DNA of 22,210 nt from DATCJU01 sp036562635 (GCA_036562635.1 DATCJU010000078.1:1-22210); one strand, 5' to 3'. Shown: positions 1-8,842, counted from the stretch's first letter. Numbers and translations: made by a program. The notes: generated by a model from the letters alone, not told the origin.

Positions 1-426
1 GTGTGGGCCATCGACGGCGACGGCTGCTTCCAGATGACCAACCAGGAGCTGGCCACCTGTGCCATCGAGGGAATCCCGATCAAGGTCGCCGTGATCAACA
101 ACGGCAACCTGGGCATGGTCCGCCAGTGGCAGAACCTGTTCTACGACGAGCGGTACTCGCACACCGACCTGGGCACCCACAAGCACCGCATCCCCGACTT
201 CGTGCTGCTGGCCGAGGCCCTGGGCTGCGTGGGTCTGCGCGCCGAGTCCAAGGAGGAGGTCGACCAGGTCATCACCAAGGCCTTGGAGATCGACGACCGG
301 CCGGTGGTGATCGACTTCGTCGTCGGCAAGGACGCCCAGGTGTGGCCGATGGTGGCCGCCGGGACCAGCAACGACGAGATCATGGCCGCCCGTGGCATCC
401 GTCCTCTGTTCGACGAGGACGAATGA
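1..426 (+). CDS. ilvB: Acetolactate synthase large subunit, C-terminal part (5' end outside window)
   Basis: This is the last 141 residues of the catalytic subunit of acetolactate (acetohydroxyacid) synthase. The enzyme condenses two pyruvates, or pyruvate with 2-oxobutyrate, in the first common step of valine/leucine and isoleucine synthesis in the cytoplasm. The thiamine diphosphate-binding motif is visible: GDG at residues 6-8 of the fragment, ending in the NN pair at 33-34, followed by the family block LGMVRQWQ. The frame is open to the first base, so the apparent GTG at position 1 is an internal Val codon rather than a start. The stop (424-426) is followed by a racemase-family gene and then ilvN, so the usual ilvB-ilvN pair is interrupted. 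Identity is very secure; only the C-terminal quarter of the protein is present. Confidence 0.96.
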   Translation: MWAIDGDGCFQMTNQELATCAIEGIPIKVAVINNGNLGMVRQWQNLFYDERYSHTDLGTHKHRIPDFVLLAEALGCVGLRAESKEEVDQVITKALEIDDRPVVIDFVVGKDAQVWPMVAAGTSNDEIMAARGIRPLFDEDE

Positions 427-473
427 GCGGAGCAGGTGCGGCAGGGAACGCGACGACGAACGAAGGCACGACC

Positions 474-1274
474 ATGCGACGCATCGGCTTGCTCGGCGGG
501 ATGAGCTGGGAGTCCACCGCCGTCTACTACAAGCTGCTCAACGAGGGGGTGCAGCGCCGCCTGGGTGGGCTGCACAGCGCCGACCTGGTCCTGCGGTCGG
601 TGGACTTCGCCGAGGTGGACGAGCTCCTGGTCGCCGGGGCCTGGGAGGCGCTGGGTGCGACCCTGGCCGGGGAGATCCGCGCCCTGCGCGACGCCGGCGC
701 CGAGATCATCGGTATCGCCTGCAACACGGTCCACCTGGTCGCCGAGCAGGTCATGGCGGCGGTCGACGTGCCACTGGTGCACATCGTGGACGCGGTGGGC
801 CAGGCCGCCAGGCGGGCCGGCCTGGGCACGGTCGGCCTCCTGGGCACCGAGTACACGATGAACTCGACGCTGTACTCGGACCACCTGCAGCAGCAGGGCA
901 TCGAGGTCGTGGTGCCCGAACCGGCCGACCGGACCGTCGTGCACCAGGTGATCCTGGACGAGCTGTGCCACGGTGTGATCCGGGCCCCCTCCCGGGAACG
1001 CCTGGTCGAGGTGGTGCGGCGTCTGGTGGAACGCGGTGCCCAGGGCGTCGTCCTCGGCTGCACCGAGATCGGCATGCTGCTCGGTCCGGACGACGTGGAC
1101 GTCCCGGTGCTGGACTCGACCCGGGTGCACGTCGAGGCCCTGTTGGATGCGGCACTGTCCCCTCGGCTGACCGTGTTGCCCGCCGTTCCGGCCCCCGTCG
1201 CCGACGTGTCCCTCCCCGACCCCTTCGAGTCCACTGCTTCCCCCCGACCGACCCGACAGGAGCGCAGCGCATGA
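474..1274 (+). CDS. Aspartate/glutamate racemase family protein
   Basis: The 266-residue product belongs to the cofactor-independent Asp/Glu racemase superfamily (aspartate racemase/YgeA-like), which inverts the alpha carbon with two cysteines. The N-terminal GLLGGMSWEST block (5-15) and both catalytic cysteines are present: Cys83 in IACNTVH and Cys196 in LGCTEIG. About 35 extra residues rich in Pro, Ser and Val follow the fold. The ATG at 474 is chosen because GAAGG (462-466) lies 7 nt upstream. An in-frame ATG at 423 overlaps the ilvB stop (ATGA) and would add 17 low-complexity residues. The stop overlaps the ilvN start as ATGA (1271-1274), which implies translational coupling and transcription in the ilv operon. 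Substrate is not determinable: D-Asp, D-Glu or a broad-specificity amino acid racemase are all possible. I do not know of this gene as a standard ilvBNC member. Confidence 0.88.
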   Translation: MRRIGLLGGMSWESTAVYYKLLNEGVQRRLGGLHSADLVLRSVDFAEVDELLVAGAWEALGATLAGEIRALRDAGAEIIGIACNTVHLVAEQVMAAVDVPLVHIVDAVGQAARRAGLGTVGLLGTEYTMNSTLYSDHLQQQGIEVVVPEPADRTVVHQVILDELCHGVIRAPSRERLVEVVRRLVERGAQGVVLGCTEIGMLLGPDDVDVPVLDSTRVHVEALLDAALSPRLTVLPAVPAPVADVSLPDPFESTASPRPTRQERSA

Positions 1275-1777
1275 GCAGGCACACGCTGAGCGTGCTGGTG
1301 GAGAACAAGCCCGGCGTGCTGGCCCGGGTGGCCGGGCTGTTCTCGCGGCGGGGATTCAACATCGAGTCGCTGGCCGTCGGCCCCACCGAGCACCCCGAGA
1401 TCTCCCGGATGACCATCGTGGTCTCCGTCGACGAGCTGCCCCTGGAACAGGTGACCAAGCAGCTCAACAAGCTGGTCAACGTCATCAAGATCGTCGAGCT
1501 CGACCCCGCCGCCTCGGTGCAGCGGGAGCTGCTGTTGGTGAAGGTGCGGGCCGACGCGACGGTGCGCAGTCAGGTGCTGGAGACGGTGCAACTGTTCCGG
1601 GCCAAGGTCGTCGACGTCTCCCCCGAGGCGCTCACGGTGGAGGCGACCGGAACGCAGGACAAGCTGGACGCCCTGCTGCGCATGCTCGAGCCCTACGGCA
1701 TCCGGGAGATGGTGCAGTCCGGGATGGTGGCCATCGGCCGGGGCGCCCGGTCCATCACCGCGACGGCCGTTCGTTGA
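1271..1777 (+). CDS. ilvN: Acetolactate synthase regulatory (small) subunit
   Basis: The 168-residue product is the regulatory subunit of acetolactate synthase. It binds valine and related effectors through an N-terminal ACT domain and activates the IlvB catalytic subunit. The ACT domain begins HTLSVLVENKPGVLARVAGL (residues 4-23) and continues with RRGFNIESLAVGPTE. The second domain includes the conserved VELLLVKV-like strand (here RELLLVKVRA) and ends near MVQSGMVAIGRG. Length is normal for the family. The ATG at 1271 has AGGAG (1258-1262) 8 nt upstream, placed inside the end of the preceding racemase gene. The start overlaps the racemase stop by 4 bp. ilvC follows after 49 bp on the same strand. 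Confidence 0.97.
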   Translation: MSRHTLSVLVENKPGVLARVAGLFSRRGFNIESLAVGPTEHPEISRMTIVVSVDELPLEQVTKQLNKLVNVIKIVELDPAASVQRELLLVKVRADATVRSQVLETVQLFRAKVVDVSPEALTVEATGTQDKLDALLRMLEPYGIREMVQSGMVAIGRGARSITATAVR

Positions 1778-1826
1778 GCCTCAGCCCAACGGGTTCTCCG
1801 ATCCAGGAAGGAAGTACGAGATCTCC

Positions 1827-2840
1827 ATGTCCGTCGAGATGTACTACGACGACGACGCCGACCTGTCCATCGTGCAGGGCCGCAAGGTCGCCGTCATCGG
1901 CTACGGCAGCCAGGGCCACGCGCACGCGCTGAGCCTGCGCGACTCCGGTGTCGACGTCCGAGTCGGGCTGCCGGAGGGCTCCAAGTCGCGCCCCAAGGCC
2001 GAGGAGGAGGGGCTGCGGGTGGTCACGCCCGCCGAGGCCGCGGCCGAGGCCGACCTGATCATGATCCTGGTGCCCGACCACATCCAGCGGGACCTGTACG
2101 CCAAGGAGATCGCGCCGAACCTCAAGGACGGTGACGCGCTGTTCTTCGGGCACGGGCTGAGCATCCGTTTCGGGCTGATCAAGCCGCCGGCGAACGTGGA
2201 CGTGGCCATGGTCGCCCCCAAGGGGCCCGGTCACCTGGTGCGTCGGCAGTTCGTCGACGGCAAGGGCGTGCCCTGCCTGGTCGCGGTGGAGCAGGACGCC
2301 TCCGGTAACGCGTTCCAGCTGGCCCTGTCCTACGCCAAGGCGATCGGCGGCACCCGTGCCGGTGTCATCCGGACCACCTTCGCCGAGGAGGCCGAGACCG
2401 ACCTGTTCGGTGAGCAGGCCGTGCTCTGCGGTGGTGTCTCCGAGCTGGTGAAGGCCGGATTCGAGGTGCTGGTCGAGGCGGGTTACGCCCCCGAGATCGC
2501 CTACTTCGAGTGCCTGCACGAGCTCAAGCTGATCGTCGACCTGATGTACGAGGGCGGCATCGGCCGGATGTTCTACTCGGTGTCCGACACCGCCGAGTAC
2601 GGCGGCTACACCCGCGGGCCACGGGTGGTGGACGAGCGCACCAAGGAGGAGATGCGGCGCATCCTCGCCGAGGTGCGGGAGGGCGCGTTCGCCAAGGAGC
2701 TCATGGCCGAGATGGACGGCGGCCGGCCGAAGTTCACCAAGTACCGCGAGGAGCTGGCGCAGCACCAGATCGAGCAGGTCGGCAAGAAGCTGCGCGACCT
2801 GATGTCGTGGGTGGACCGTCCGATCACCGAGACGGCCTGA
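1827..2840 (+). CDS. ilvC: Ketol-acid reductoisomerase (NADP+), class I
   Basis: The 337-residue enzyme converts 2-acetolactate or 2-aceto-2-hydroxybutyrate to the dihydroxy acids in the second common step of Val/Ile synthesis. The Rossmann motif GYGSQG lies at 25-30, and the cofactor loop has Arg45 and Ser52/Ser54 (VGLPEGSKS), as expected for NADPH. The Mg-binding acidic residues are Asp192 and Glu196 in ETDLFGEQ, and the VAPKGPGHLVRR block is intact. Length fits short class I enzymes. The ATG at 1827 follows AGGAAGGAAG (1805-1814) at a rather long distance; an in-frame ATG at 1839 is the alternative, but MSVEMYYDDDADL is typical of actinobacterial IlvC. A tandem 9-bp repeat (2834-2842 and 2843-2851) spans the stop codon and creates a second in-frame stop. 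No clear terminator follows. Confidence 0.97.
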   Translation: MSVEMYYDDDADLSIVQGRKVAVIGYGSQGHAHALSLRDSGVDVRVGLPEGSKSRPKAEEEGLRVVTPAEAAAEADLIMILVPDHIQRDLYAKEIAPNLKDGDALFFGHGLSIRFGLIKPPANVDVAMVAPKGPGHLVRRQFVDGKGVPCLVAVEQDASGNAFQLALSYAKAIGGTRAGVIRTTFAEEAETDLFGEQAVLCGGVSELVKAGFEVLVEAGYAPEIAYFECLHELKLIVDLMYEGGIGRMFYSVSDTAEYGGYTRGPRVVDERTKEEMRRILAEVREGAFAKELMAEMDGGRPKFTKYREELAQHQIEQVGKKLRDLMSWVDRPITETA

Positions 2841-3037
2841 CAGGCCTGACAGTCGTTCCGGCGAGGGCCCGTCGTTCCGGATCGGTCGTCCGGGGCGGCG
2901 GGCCCGTCCTTCCTCGCGGTGGTGCCGTCGGTCGCGGCGCGGCCCGGGCCGGGTGGCGTCGGACACGGGTCACCGGAGGTACCGCGCCTTCGGGGGCGGC
3001 CACCCACCTCCCGAAGGCCGGGTGGCGCTCCGCTCGA

Positions 3038-3043
3038 TAGACT
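3038..3043 (+). promoter_or_regulatory. Possible -10 element for serA
   Basis: TAGACT fits the actinobacterial TANNNT pattern and would start transcription near 3050, about 57 nt before the serA start. No convincing -35 hexamer is seen at 17-18 nt, so this is tentative. The surrounding ilvC-serA gap (2841-3106) also holds a 7-bp inverted repeat (2999-3005 with 3020-3026) and no recognisable gene. Confidence 0.3.
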
Positions 3044-3106
3044 CCGGGCACCGGGGCACAGCGCGGTGACCCGACCGCACGCATCCAGGTATCCAGGAGC
3101 ACATCC

Positions 3107-4702
3107 GTGACCAACACCAGCCGCCCCGTCGTTCTGCTCGCCGAGAAGCTCGCCCCCGCTGCGCTGGAGGTCTTCGGCGACGAGGTCGAGGTACGTCATG
3201 TGGACGGCACCGACCGGTCGGCTCTGCTCTCCGCGGTCGCCGACGTCGACGCCCTCGTCGTGCGGTCGGCCACCCGGGTCGACGCCGAGGTGCTCAGCGC
3301 GGGCAAGAAGCTGAAGGTGGTCGCCCGGGCCGGTGTCGGCCTGGACAACGTCGAGGTTCCCGCCGCCACCGAGCGCGGTGTGATGGTGGTCAACGCTCCC
3401 ACCTCCAACATCGTCTCCGCCGCCGAGCACGCGCTCGCGCTGCTGCTCGCGGTGGCCAGGCGGATCCCGGCGGCCGACGCCAGCCTGCGTGGTGGTGAGT
3501 GGAAGCGCAGCGCCTTCACCGGCGTGGAGCTCAACGGTAAGACGGTGGGCGTGATCGGACTCGGCAAGATCGGTCAGCTCTTCGCCCAGCGCGTGGCCGC
3601 GTTCGGCACCACGCTCATCGCCTACGACCCCTACGTCGCTCCGGCTCGGGCGGCCCAGCTGGGCATCGAGCTGGTTGGGCTCGACGAGCTGCTGGCGCGC
3701 GCCGACGTGATCTCGATCCACCTGCCCAAGACGCCGGAGACGCTGGGCCTGATCGGCGCCGAGCAGCTCGCCAAGTGCAAGAAGGGTGTTCTGATCGTCA
3801 ACGCCGCCCGGGGCGGTCTCGTGGACGAGGACGCCCTGGTCGAGGCTCTCCGCAGCGGCCACGTCGGCGGTGCCGGGATCGATGTGTTCGTCTCCGAGCC
3901 CTGCACCTCCAGCCCGCTGTTCGAGCTGCCCAACGTCGTGGTCACCCCGCACCTGGGTGCCTCGACCCGCGAGGCGCAGGACCGGGCCGGTACCGACGTG
4001 GCCCGTTCGGTGCTGCTGGCGCTGCGTGGCGAGTTCGTGCCGGACGCGGTGAACGTGCAGACCGGCCTGGTCGGTGAGGAGGTCCGCCCGTACCTGCCGC
4101 TGGTGCAGAAGCTGGGCCGGGTGCTGTCGGCCCTGGTCAGCACGGCACCGTCCGCGGTCACCGTGGAGGTGCGCGGCGAGCTGTCCGCCGAGGACGTGAC
4201 GGTGCTGCCGCTGGCCGCGCTGCGCGGTGTGTTCTCCGGCGTGGTGGACGAGCAGGTCACCTTCGTCAACGCGCCGCGGCTGGCCGACGACCTCGGCGTC
4301 GAGGTCGACCTGGTGACCGAGCCGGAGAGCGGTGACCACCGGAGCCTGGTGACCCTGCGTGCCGTGTTGTCGGACGGCACCCGGGCCAGCGTGTCGGGCA
4401 CCCTGGCCGGCCCGCGCCAGGTGGAGAAGCTGGTGGAGGTCAACGGACGGCACTTCGACCTGCGGGCCGAGGGGAACCTGCTGCTGCTGGAGTACCCGGA
4501 GCGTCCCGGCGTGATGGGTACCGTGGGCACGTTGCTCGGCGAGGCCGGGGTGAACATCGAGGCGGCCCAGATCAGCCAGACCACCGCCGGTACCGAGGCC
4601 ATCATGCTGCTCCGGGTGGACCGGGCGGTGGACGCCGGTGTGCTGGAGCCGATCGGGGCCGCGGTCGGTGCCAGTGTCGTCCGCGCGATCACCTTCGCCT
4701 GA
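3107..4702 (+). CDS. serA: D-3-phosphoglycerate dehydrogenase, long form with ACT domain
   Basis: The 531-residue enzyme oxidises 3-phosphoglycerate to 3-phosphohydroxypyruvate with NAD+, the first committed step of serine synthesis. It has the long, three-part build of the mycobacterial type. The catalytic and NAD-binding core carries GLGKIG at 151-156 and the catalytic Arg235 (AARGG), Glu264 (SEP) and His282 (PHLGAST). An intervening allosteric substrate-binding domain covers about 310-450. The C-terminal ACT domain starts around LLLLEYPERPGVMG and normally binds serine for feedback inhibition. GTG at 3107 is preceded by AGGAG (3095-3099) with 7 nt spacing. The gene sits downstream of ilvC, as in mycobacteria, and is closed by a strong terminator. 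Confidence 0.97.
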   Translation: MTNTSRPVVLLAEKLAPAALEVFGDEVEVRHVDGTDRSALLSAVADVDALVVRSATRVDAEVLSAGKKLKVVARAGVGLDNVEVPAATERGVMVVNAPTSNIVSAAEHALALLLAVARRIPAADASLRGGEWKRSAFTGVELNGKTVGVIGLGKIGQLFAQRVAAFGTTLIAYDPYVAPARAAQLGIELVGLDELLARADVISIHLPKTPETLGLIGAEQLAKCKKGVLIVNAARGGLVDEDALVEALRSGHVGGAGIDVFVSEPCTSSPLFELPNVVVTPHLGASTREAQDRAGTDVARSVLLALRGEFVPDAVNVQTGLVGEEVRPYLPLVQKLGRVLSALVSTAPSAVTVEVRGELSAEDVTVLPLAALRGVFSGVVDEQVTFVNAPRLADDLGVEVDLVTEPESGDHRSLVTLRAVLSDGTRASVSGTLAGPRQVEKLVEVNGRHFDLRAEGNLLLLEYPERPGVMGTVGTLLGEAGVNIEAAQISQTTAGTEAIMLLRVDRAVDAGVLEPIGAAVGASVVRAITFA

Positions 4703-4730
4703 ACCGACCGAATAGGGTTTCATTATTCGG

Positions 4731-4786
4731 ACCGCCGGAAACGGAGTGTGCCGTGCTGCACTCCGTTCCCGGCGGTCGTTGTTTTT
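4731..4786 (+). terminator. Rho-independent terminator of serA
   Basis: A two-part stem is formed by ACCGCCGG (4731-4738) with CCGGCGGT (4769-4776) and AACGGAGTG (4740-4748) with CACTCCGTT (4759-4767), separated by one mismatch. A 10-nt loop and a T-rich tail (GTTGTTTTT) complete it. This is one of the few canonical terminators in the window. Confidence 0.92.
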
Positions 4787-5103
4787 CGCCCCTGATCAGT
4801 GCGCTTACCGTCATTGCACCCGTTCGGTGGTAAGTATTGCTCCTTTTGGCTTCCCCATGTGGTAGGGGGTGGCGAAAGGGGTAGTCGAATCTCCTACTCG
4901 ATCGGATGAAGATGTTTCCTTTCTCACTCGTTTGGAGTAGTCCGGCAACAGGAATTCCGGGCTAATTTGCCCTTCATATGAGATCGACCAGGTGCTGCGG
5001 AGGGCGCGGCACCGCGCCGGGACCTGCAGCCGGCCCCGAGAACGGAACGGAATGTCTGGCCGTCCCGGCATGGTCTGAGACGATCTCGGATGAGGGCGAC
5101 AGA
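4787..5103. other. Intergenic stretch upstream of the S8 protease
   Basis: The stretch is less GC-rich than its surroundings and has no convincing gene. It holds CTTACC (4804-4809) facing GGTAAG (4829-4834) and CTACTC (4894-4899) facing GAGTAG (4935-4940). Both are weak inverted repeats that could be regulatory. The reading frame of the protease is open back to an ATG at 4978, but the added residues look non-native (Cys- and Gly-rich, placed before a signal peptide). No promoter could be assigned with confidence. Confidence 0.5.
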
Positions 5104-8100
5104 GTGAGCCGCACCCGTGTTCCCGCGCGGCGGATGACCGCGCTGGTCGCCGCGACACTGGCTGCGAGCCTGGTCGGCCCCGGTGTAGCGAGTGCACAGG
5201 AGAGTACGCAGCCACCGGCGCCGTCGGTACCCGCCGCGGACGGACTGTCCCCGAGGACGGTCCAGGGGAAGATCTCCCCACGCCTGACCGGTGTCCAGGG
5301 CACCGTGACCGCTTTCGTCGAGTTCAACCAGAAGCCCGCCATCGACGCCTATGCCGAACAGGAGCGCAGCGGCGCCGGCCGGCAGCGGGCGAGGGAAGCC
5401 GCCGAGCAGGCCCGTCGGGACACCCGGCGGGTCGCGGACCAGGTGGTCGGCCGGCTGCGGGGCGCCGACCGCGCCGCCCGGGAGCTCTACCGGACCGTCA
5501 ACGCGGTCCCGGGCACCGTGGTGGTCGCCGACGCCGCGAAGCTCCGCGAGCTGGCCGCACTGCCCGAGGTTCGTGCGGTGTACCCCATGGTGCCCAAGAC
5601 CGTCAGCAACAGCAGTGCCGCCCAGCTGACCAGGGCGATCAACACCTGGCAGCAGACCGGGCACACCGGCGAGGGCATCCGGATCGGCATCATCGACGAC
5701 GGTGTCGACTACACCCACGCCACGTTCGGCGGCCCCGGCACCAAGGAGGCCTACGAGGCCATCGACCGGACCAAGGTGGACCCGTCGTACTTCCCGACGG
5801 CCAAGGTCGTCGGTGGGGTGGACCTGGCCGGTGACGACTACGACGCCAGCGGGCGGAAGGGACCGGAGAACACCATCCCCAAGCCCGACCCCAACCCGAT
5901 CTCGTGCGGCACGCACGGCACCCACGTGGCCGGCACCGCCGCCGGTTTCGGGGTCAACGCCGACGGCACGACCTTCACCGGGGACCACACGAAGCTGACC
6001 CCCGAGCAGGTCAGTGCCATGCGGATCGGCCCGGGTACCGCGCCCAGGGCACTGATCTACTCGATCAAGGTGTTCGGCTGCGAGGGGTCGACCAACCTCA
6101 CGGCGCAGGCCATGGAGTGGGCGCTGGACCCGAACGGGGACGGCGACTTCAGCGACCGGCTCGACGTGGTGAACATGTCGCTGGGCAGCGACTACGGCGC
6201 GCCCGACGACCCGGACAGCCTGTTCGTGCGCAAGCTGGTCGAGCACGGGGTGCTCCCGGTGATCTCCGCGGGCAACGGCGGGGACCTCTACGACGTCGGC
6301 GGCTCCCCCGGCAACACCCCGGAGGCGCTGACCGTGGCCAGCACCCGGGACTCCTTCGTGCTGCGGGACGGCGCCGAGGTCGTCGCGCCCGAGGAGCTGG
6401 CGGGGAAGCTTGCCGGCCAGTACAGCCAGTCCTACACCGGCTACGACACGCTCGACCTCACCGCCTCGGTCGTGGCGGTGCCCGACGAGGGCAACAAGGA
6501 CGGGTGTGAGCCGTTCTCCGAGGCGGCGCGGAACGCGGTCGCCGGGCGGATCGTCTGGCTGGAGTGGGACGACAACGACGCGACCCGGCGGTGCGGCTCG
6601 GCCGGCCGTACCGACAACGCCCAGGCCGCCGGCGCGGTCGCCGTGCTGCTGCCGTCCACTCTGGAGCACTTCACCGCCGGTATCGCCGGTAACGAGGGCA
6701 TCCCGGTCTTCCAGTTCACCGCCTCCGGCACCGAGAAGGTCCGGCCGGCGCTGGAGAACGGCACCCTGCAGGTGCGTCTGGCCGGTGAGCTGCGCACCAG
6801 CGCGCCCACGTTCTCCCCGGAGATCACCGACACGCCCAGCTCCTTCACCTCGCGCGGCGTGCACAGCGACATCGTCAAGCCGGACGTGGCCGCCCCCGGT
6901 GACACCATCGCCTCGGCGCTGTCCGGCAGCGGCGACGGCACCCTGGTGATCAGCGGTACCTCGATGGCCGCCCCGCACACCTCCGGTATCGCCGCCCTGG
7001 TGCGCCAGGCGCACCCGGACTGGACGCCGGAGGAGGTCAAGGCCGCGGTGATGAACACCGCGGGCGCCGACGTCCGCACCGGTCCCGGCGGCACCGTCTA
7101 CGGGCCGAACCGTGTGGGTGCCGGCCGGGTGGACGCGCAGGCCGCGGTGAACACCCAGCTGCTCGCCATGGTCGCCGACGACCCGGGCGTGGTGAGCGTC
7201 TCCTTCGGCACGGTCGAGGCGGACCGTCGGGTGGCGTTGTCCAAGACGGTGCGGGTGGTCAACAAGTCGGACCGGGCGGCCGAGCTGAAGGTCTCCTACC
7301 AGCCGGCCACCGAGATCCCCGGTGTCCGTTACGAGACCTCCACCTCGGTGGTGCGGGTGCCGGCCCGTGGTGAGGCCCGGTTCCGGGTGACGCTGCGGAT
7401 CGACAACCCGAGCGCGCTGCGCCGGGTGATCGACCCCACGGTGGAGCCCACGCAGGTCGGGGTGCCGCGCCAGTACCTGGCCGACGCCTCCGGGCGGTTG
7501 GTGCTCACGCCGCGGAACGGTGGGGGCACCGCGCTGCGGGTGCCGGTGTACGCCGCGCCCAAGCCGGTGAGCAGCATCCGTGCCAACCTCGTGCCCGGCC
7601 TGCCGGGCAAGGACCAGGGGCTGCTCCTCATGCTCGGCCGTGGGGTGAACCAGGGCCAGGGGAGCGAGGCCTACCGCTCGTTGGTCAGCGTGGCCCAGCT
7701 CCAGGGCTCCTCGCCGCAGCTCCCGCGGTGCAAGGACGCGAACGCCGTGGACTGCCTGATCAACGAGACCGCACGGGGCGGGGATCTGCGCTACGTCGGG
7801 GCGATGTCGACCGCGCCCGTGGCCCGCGCCCAGGGGAAGCCGGAGGACGCGCTGCTGGCGTTCGCCGTGGTGACCTGGGGCAACTGGTACAACATCGGCA
7901 GCAACACGATGCCGTTCGTCGACTTCGACACCACCGGTGACGGCAAGGCGGACTTCGAGACCTACGTCACCAAGGTCACCGACACCGACGTGCTGGTCGC
8001 CGTCACGGTGAACCTGAACCGGCCGCAGCCGGGTGGTGGGTTCGAGGTGGCGGACATCCAGCCGGTCAACGGCCAGTTCGGTGACGTCGACACCAACGTG

Positions 8101-8505
8101 TTCGACAGCAACGTGATCCTGCTGCCGGTGACGCTGACCGCCCTGGGCATCGACCCGACCAAGGAGTCGGCGCCGATCAGCTACACCGTCGGGGTGGCCG
8201 GCTACTACACCGGTCCGGGAGACACCGACGGCGTGATCGACTCCATCGACGAGCCCATGGTGTTCGACCCGCTGCGTCCGGCCCTGTGGGTGCAGGGCGG
8301 CGGCCAGGCCGCACTGTCCTACGTGGCCAAGCCGGGCACCGCGCTGGTGGTGAAGCGGGATCGTGGCGCGGTCGGTGCGGACCAGGCCCGGAACCTGCTG
8401 GTGCTGCACCACCACAACGCCTCGGGGTCGCGGGTGCAGGTGGTCAACGCTCCCGGTGCGGGAGTCTGGCCGCCCTCGCCCCGGGGCCAGGCGGTTCCCG
8501 CCTGA
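5104..8505 (+). CDS. Secreted S8 family (subtilisin-like) serine protease
   Basis: The 1133-residue product is a large extracellular subtilase. The GTG at 5104 is chosen because GAGGG (5092-5096) lies 7 nt upstream and a signal peptide follows at once: Arg-rich start, hydrophobic core, and a cut after AQA or ASA near residue 30. A pro-region of the inhibitor I9 type covers about 65-162. The catalytic triad is Asp198 (IIDDGVD), His271 (HGTHVAG) and Ser620 (SGTSMAAP), with oxyanion Asn391 (SAGNGG). A protease-associated-like insert lies at about 450-560. The region from about 710 to the end looks like beta-rich domains and includes an EF-hand-like loop, DTTGDGKAD, near 942-950; another Ca-type loop is DPNGDGDFSD (342-351). 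No LPxTG anchor or C-terminal membrane segment is seen, so the protein is probably released. It is flanked by terminators and so is monocistronic. It is an accessory gene inside the amino acid biosynthesis region. Confidence 0.93.
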   Translation: MSRTRVPARRMTALVAATLAASLVGPGVASAQESTQPPAPSVPAADGLSPRTVQGKISPRLTGVQGTVTAFVEFNQKPAIDAYAEQERSGAGRQRAREAAEQARRDTRRVADQVVGRLRGADRAARELYRTVNAVPGTVVVADAAKLRELAALPEVRAVYPMVPKTVSNSSAAQLTRAINTWQQTGHTGEGIRIGIIDDGVDYTHATFGGPGTKEAYEAIDRTKVDPSYFPTAKVVGGVDLAGDDYDASGRKGPENTIPKPDPNPISCGTHGTHVAGTAAGFGVNADGTTFTGDHTKLTPEQVSAMRIGPGTAPRALIYSIKVFGCEGSTNLTAQAMEWALDPNGDGDFSDRLDVVNMSLGSDYGAPDDPDSLFVRKLVEHGVLPVISAGNGGDLYDVGGSPGNTPEALTVASTRDSFVLRDGAEVVAPEELAGKLAGQYSQSYTGYDTLDLTASVVAVPDEGNKDGCEPFSEAARNAVAGRIVWLEWDDNDATRRCGSAGRTDNAQAAGAVAVLLPSTLEHFTAGIAGNEGIPVFQFTASGTEKVRPALENGTLQVRLAGELRTSAPTFSPEITDTPSSFTSRGVHSDIVKPDVAAPGDTIASALSGSGDGTLVISGTSMAAPHTSGIAALVRQAHPDWTPEEVKAAVMNTAGADVRTGPGGTVYGPNRVGAGRVDAQAAVNTQLLAMVADDPGVVSVSFGTVEADRRVALSKTVRVVNKSDRAAELKVSYQPATEIPGVRYETSTSVVRVPARGEARFRVTLRIDNPSALRRVIDPTVEPTQVGVPRQYLADASGRLVLTPRNGGGTALRVPVYAAPKPVSSIRANLVPGLPGKDQGLLLMLGRGVNQGQGSEAYRSLVSVAQLQGSSPQLPRCKDANAVDCLINETARGGDLRYVGAMSTAPVARAQGKPEDALLAFAVVTWGNWYNIGSNTMPFVDFDTTGDGKADFETYVTKVTDTDVLVAVTVNLNRPQPGGGFEVADIQPVNGQFGDVDTNVFDSNVILLPVTLTALGIDPTKESAPISYTVGVAGYYTGPGDTDGVIDSIDEPMVFDPLRPALWVQGGGQAALSYVAKPGTALVVKRDRGAVGADQARNLLVLHHHNASGSRVQVVNAPGAGVWPPSPRGQAVPA

Positions 8506-8527
8506 TCCCGATCCGTTCCTGATGTGA

Positions 8528-8568
8528 CGGGTGCCCGGATCGGTGTTCCCCACCGATCCGGGCACCCG
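8528..8568 (+). terminator. Hairpin terminator of the S8 protease
   Basis: A perfect 18-bp inverted repeat (8528-8545 with 8551-8568, arm CGGGTGCCCGGATCGGTG) with a 5-nt loop starts 22 nt after the stop. There is no T tract, a form common in high-GC actinobacteria. Confidence 0.85.
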
Positions 8569-8842
8569 CTGTTCGGGCGGTGTGCGTCGTCCGGGTTCAC
8601 CTTTCGGGTGGGGGACACCGCCTTGCTGCTCGACGACGGTGCGACGGGGAGAAAATAGGGCCTCCCCGACAGGGACCGGTTCGCCGTGCCGGACCCGGAT
8701 GTCACTCCAACGTGTGTCCCGCAGAACGGGAGAGATCGGCCCGAAAGCGTGTCCACCATATGGGGTGCGGCACCGCTGCGGGTAGCCTTCGCGCAACAGA
8801 GGGTTCCGATAGCTGGGACCTATCTACCCGGGAGGTGTGTCA
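8569..8842. other. Intergenic stretch upstream of leuB
   Basis: No convincing gene lies here. TAGCCT (8783-8788) in the context GGGTAGCCT fits a TANNNT -10 element and resembles the GGGTAGGCT in front of gltX. It would give a leuB leader of about 50 nt. I found no leader peptide or attenuator hairpin, in contrast to the citramalate synthase leader. Confidence 0.4.

Noticed and set aside
2606..4723. A 705-codon open frame on the minus strand opposite serA
   Set aside because: It is antisense to ilvC and serA, is rich in His, Gln, Gly and Arg as expected of a GC-rich shadow frame, and has no motif or ribosome site.
4978..5103. N-terminal extension of the S8 protease from the ATG at 4978
   Set aside because: It would place 42 Cys/Gly/Pro-rich residues ahead of an otherwise perfect signal peptide, and the GTG at 5104 has a good ribosome site.
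4924..8796. A 1290-codon open frame on the minus strand opposite the S8 protease
   Set aside because: Composition (His, Arg, Gly, Val, Asp) is that of an antisense shadow in high-GC DNA. The opposite strand encodes a full protease with all catalytic motifs.
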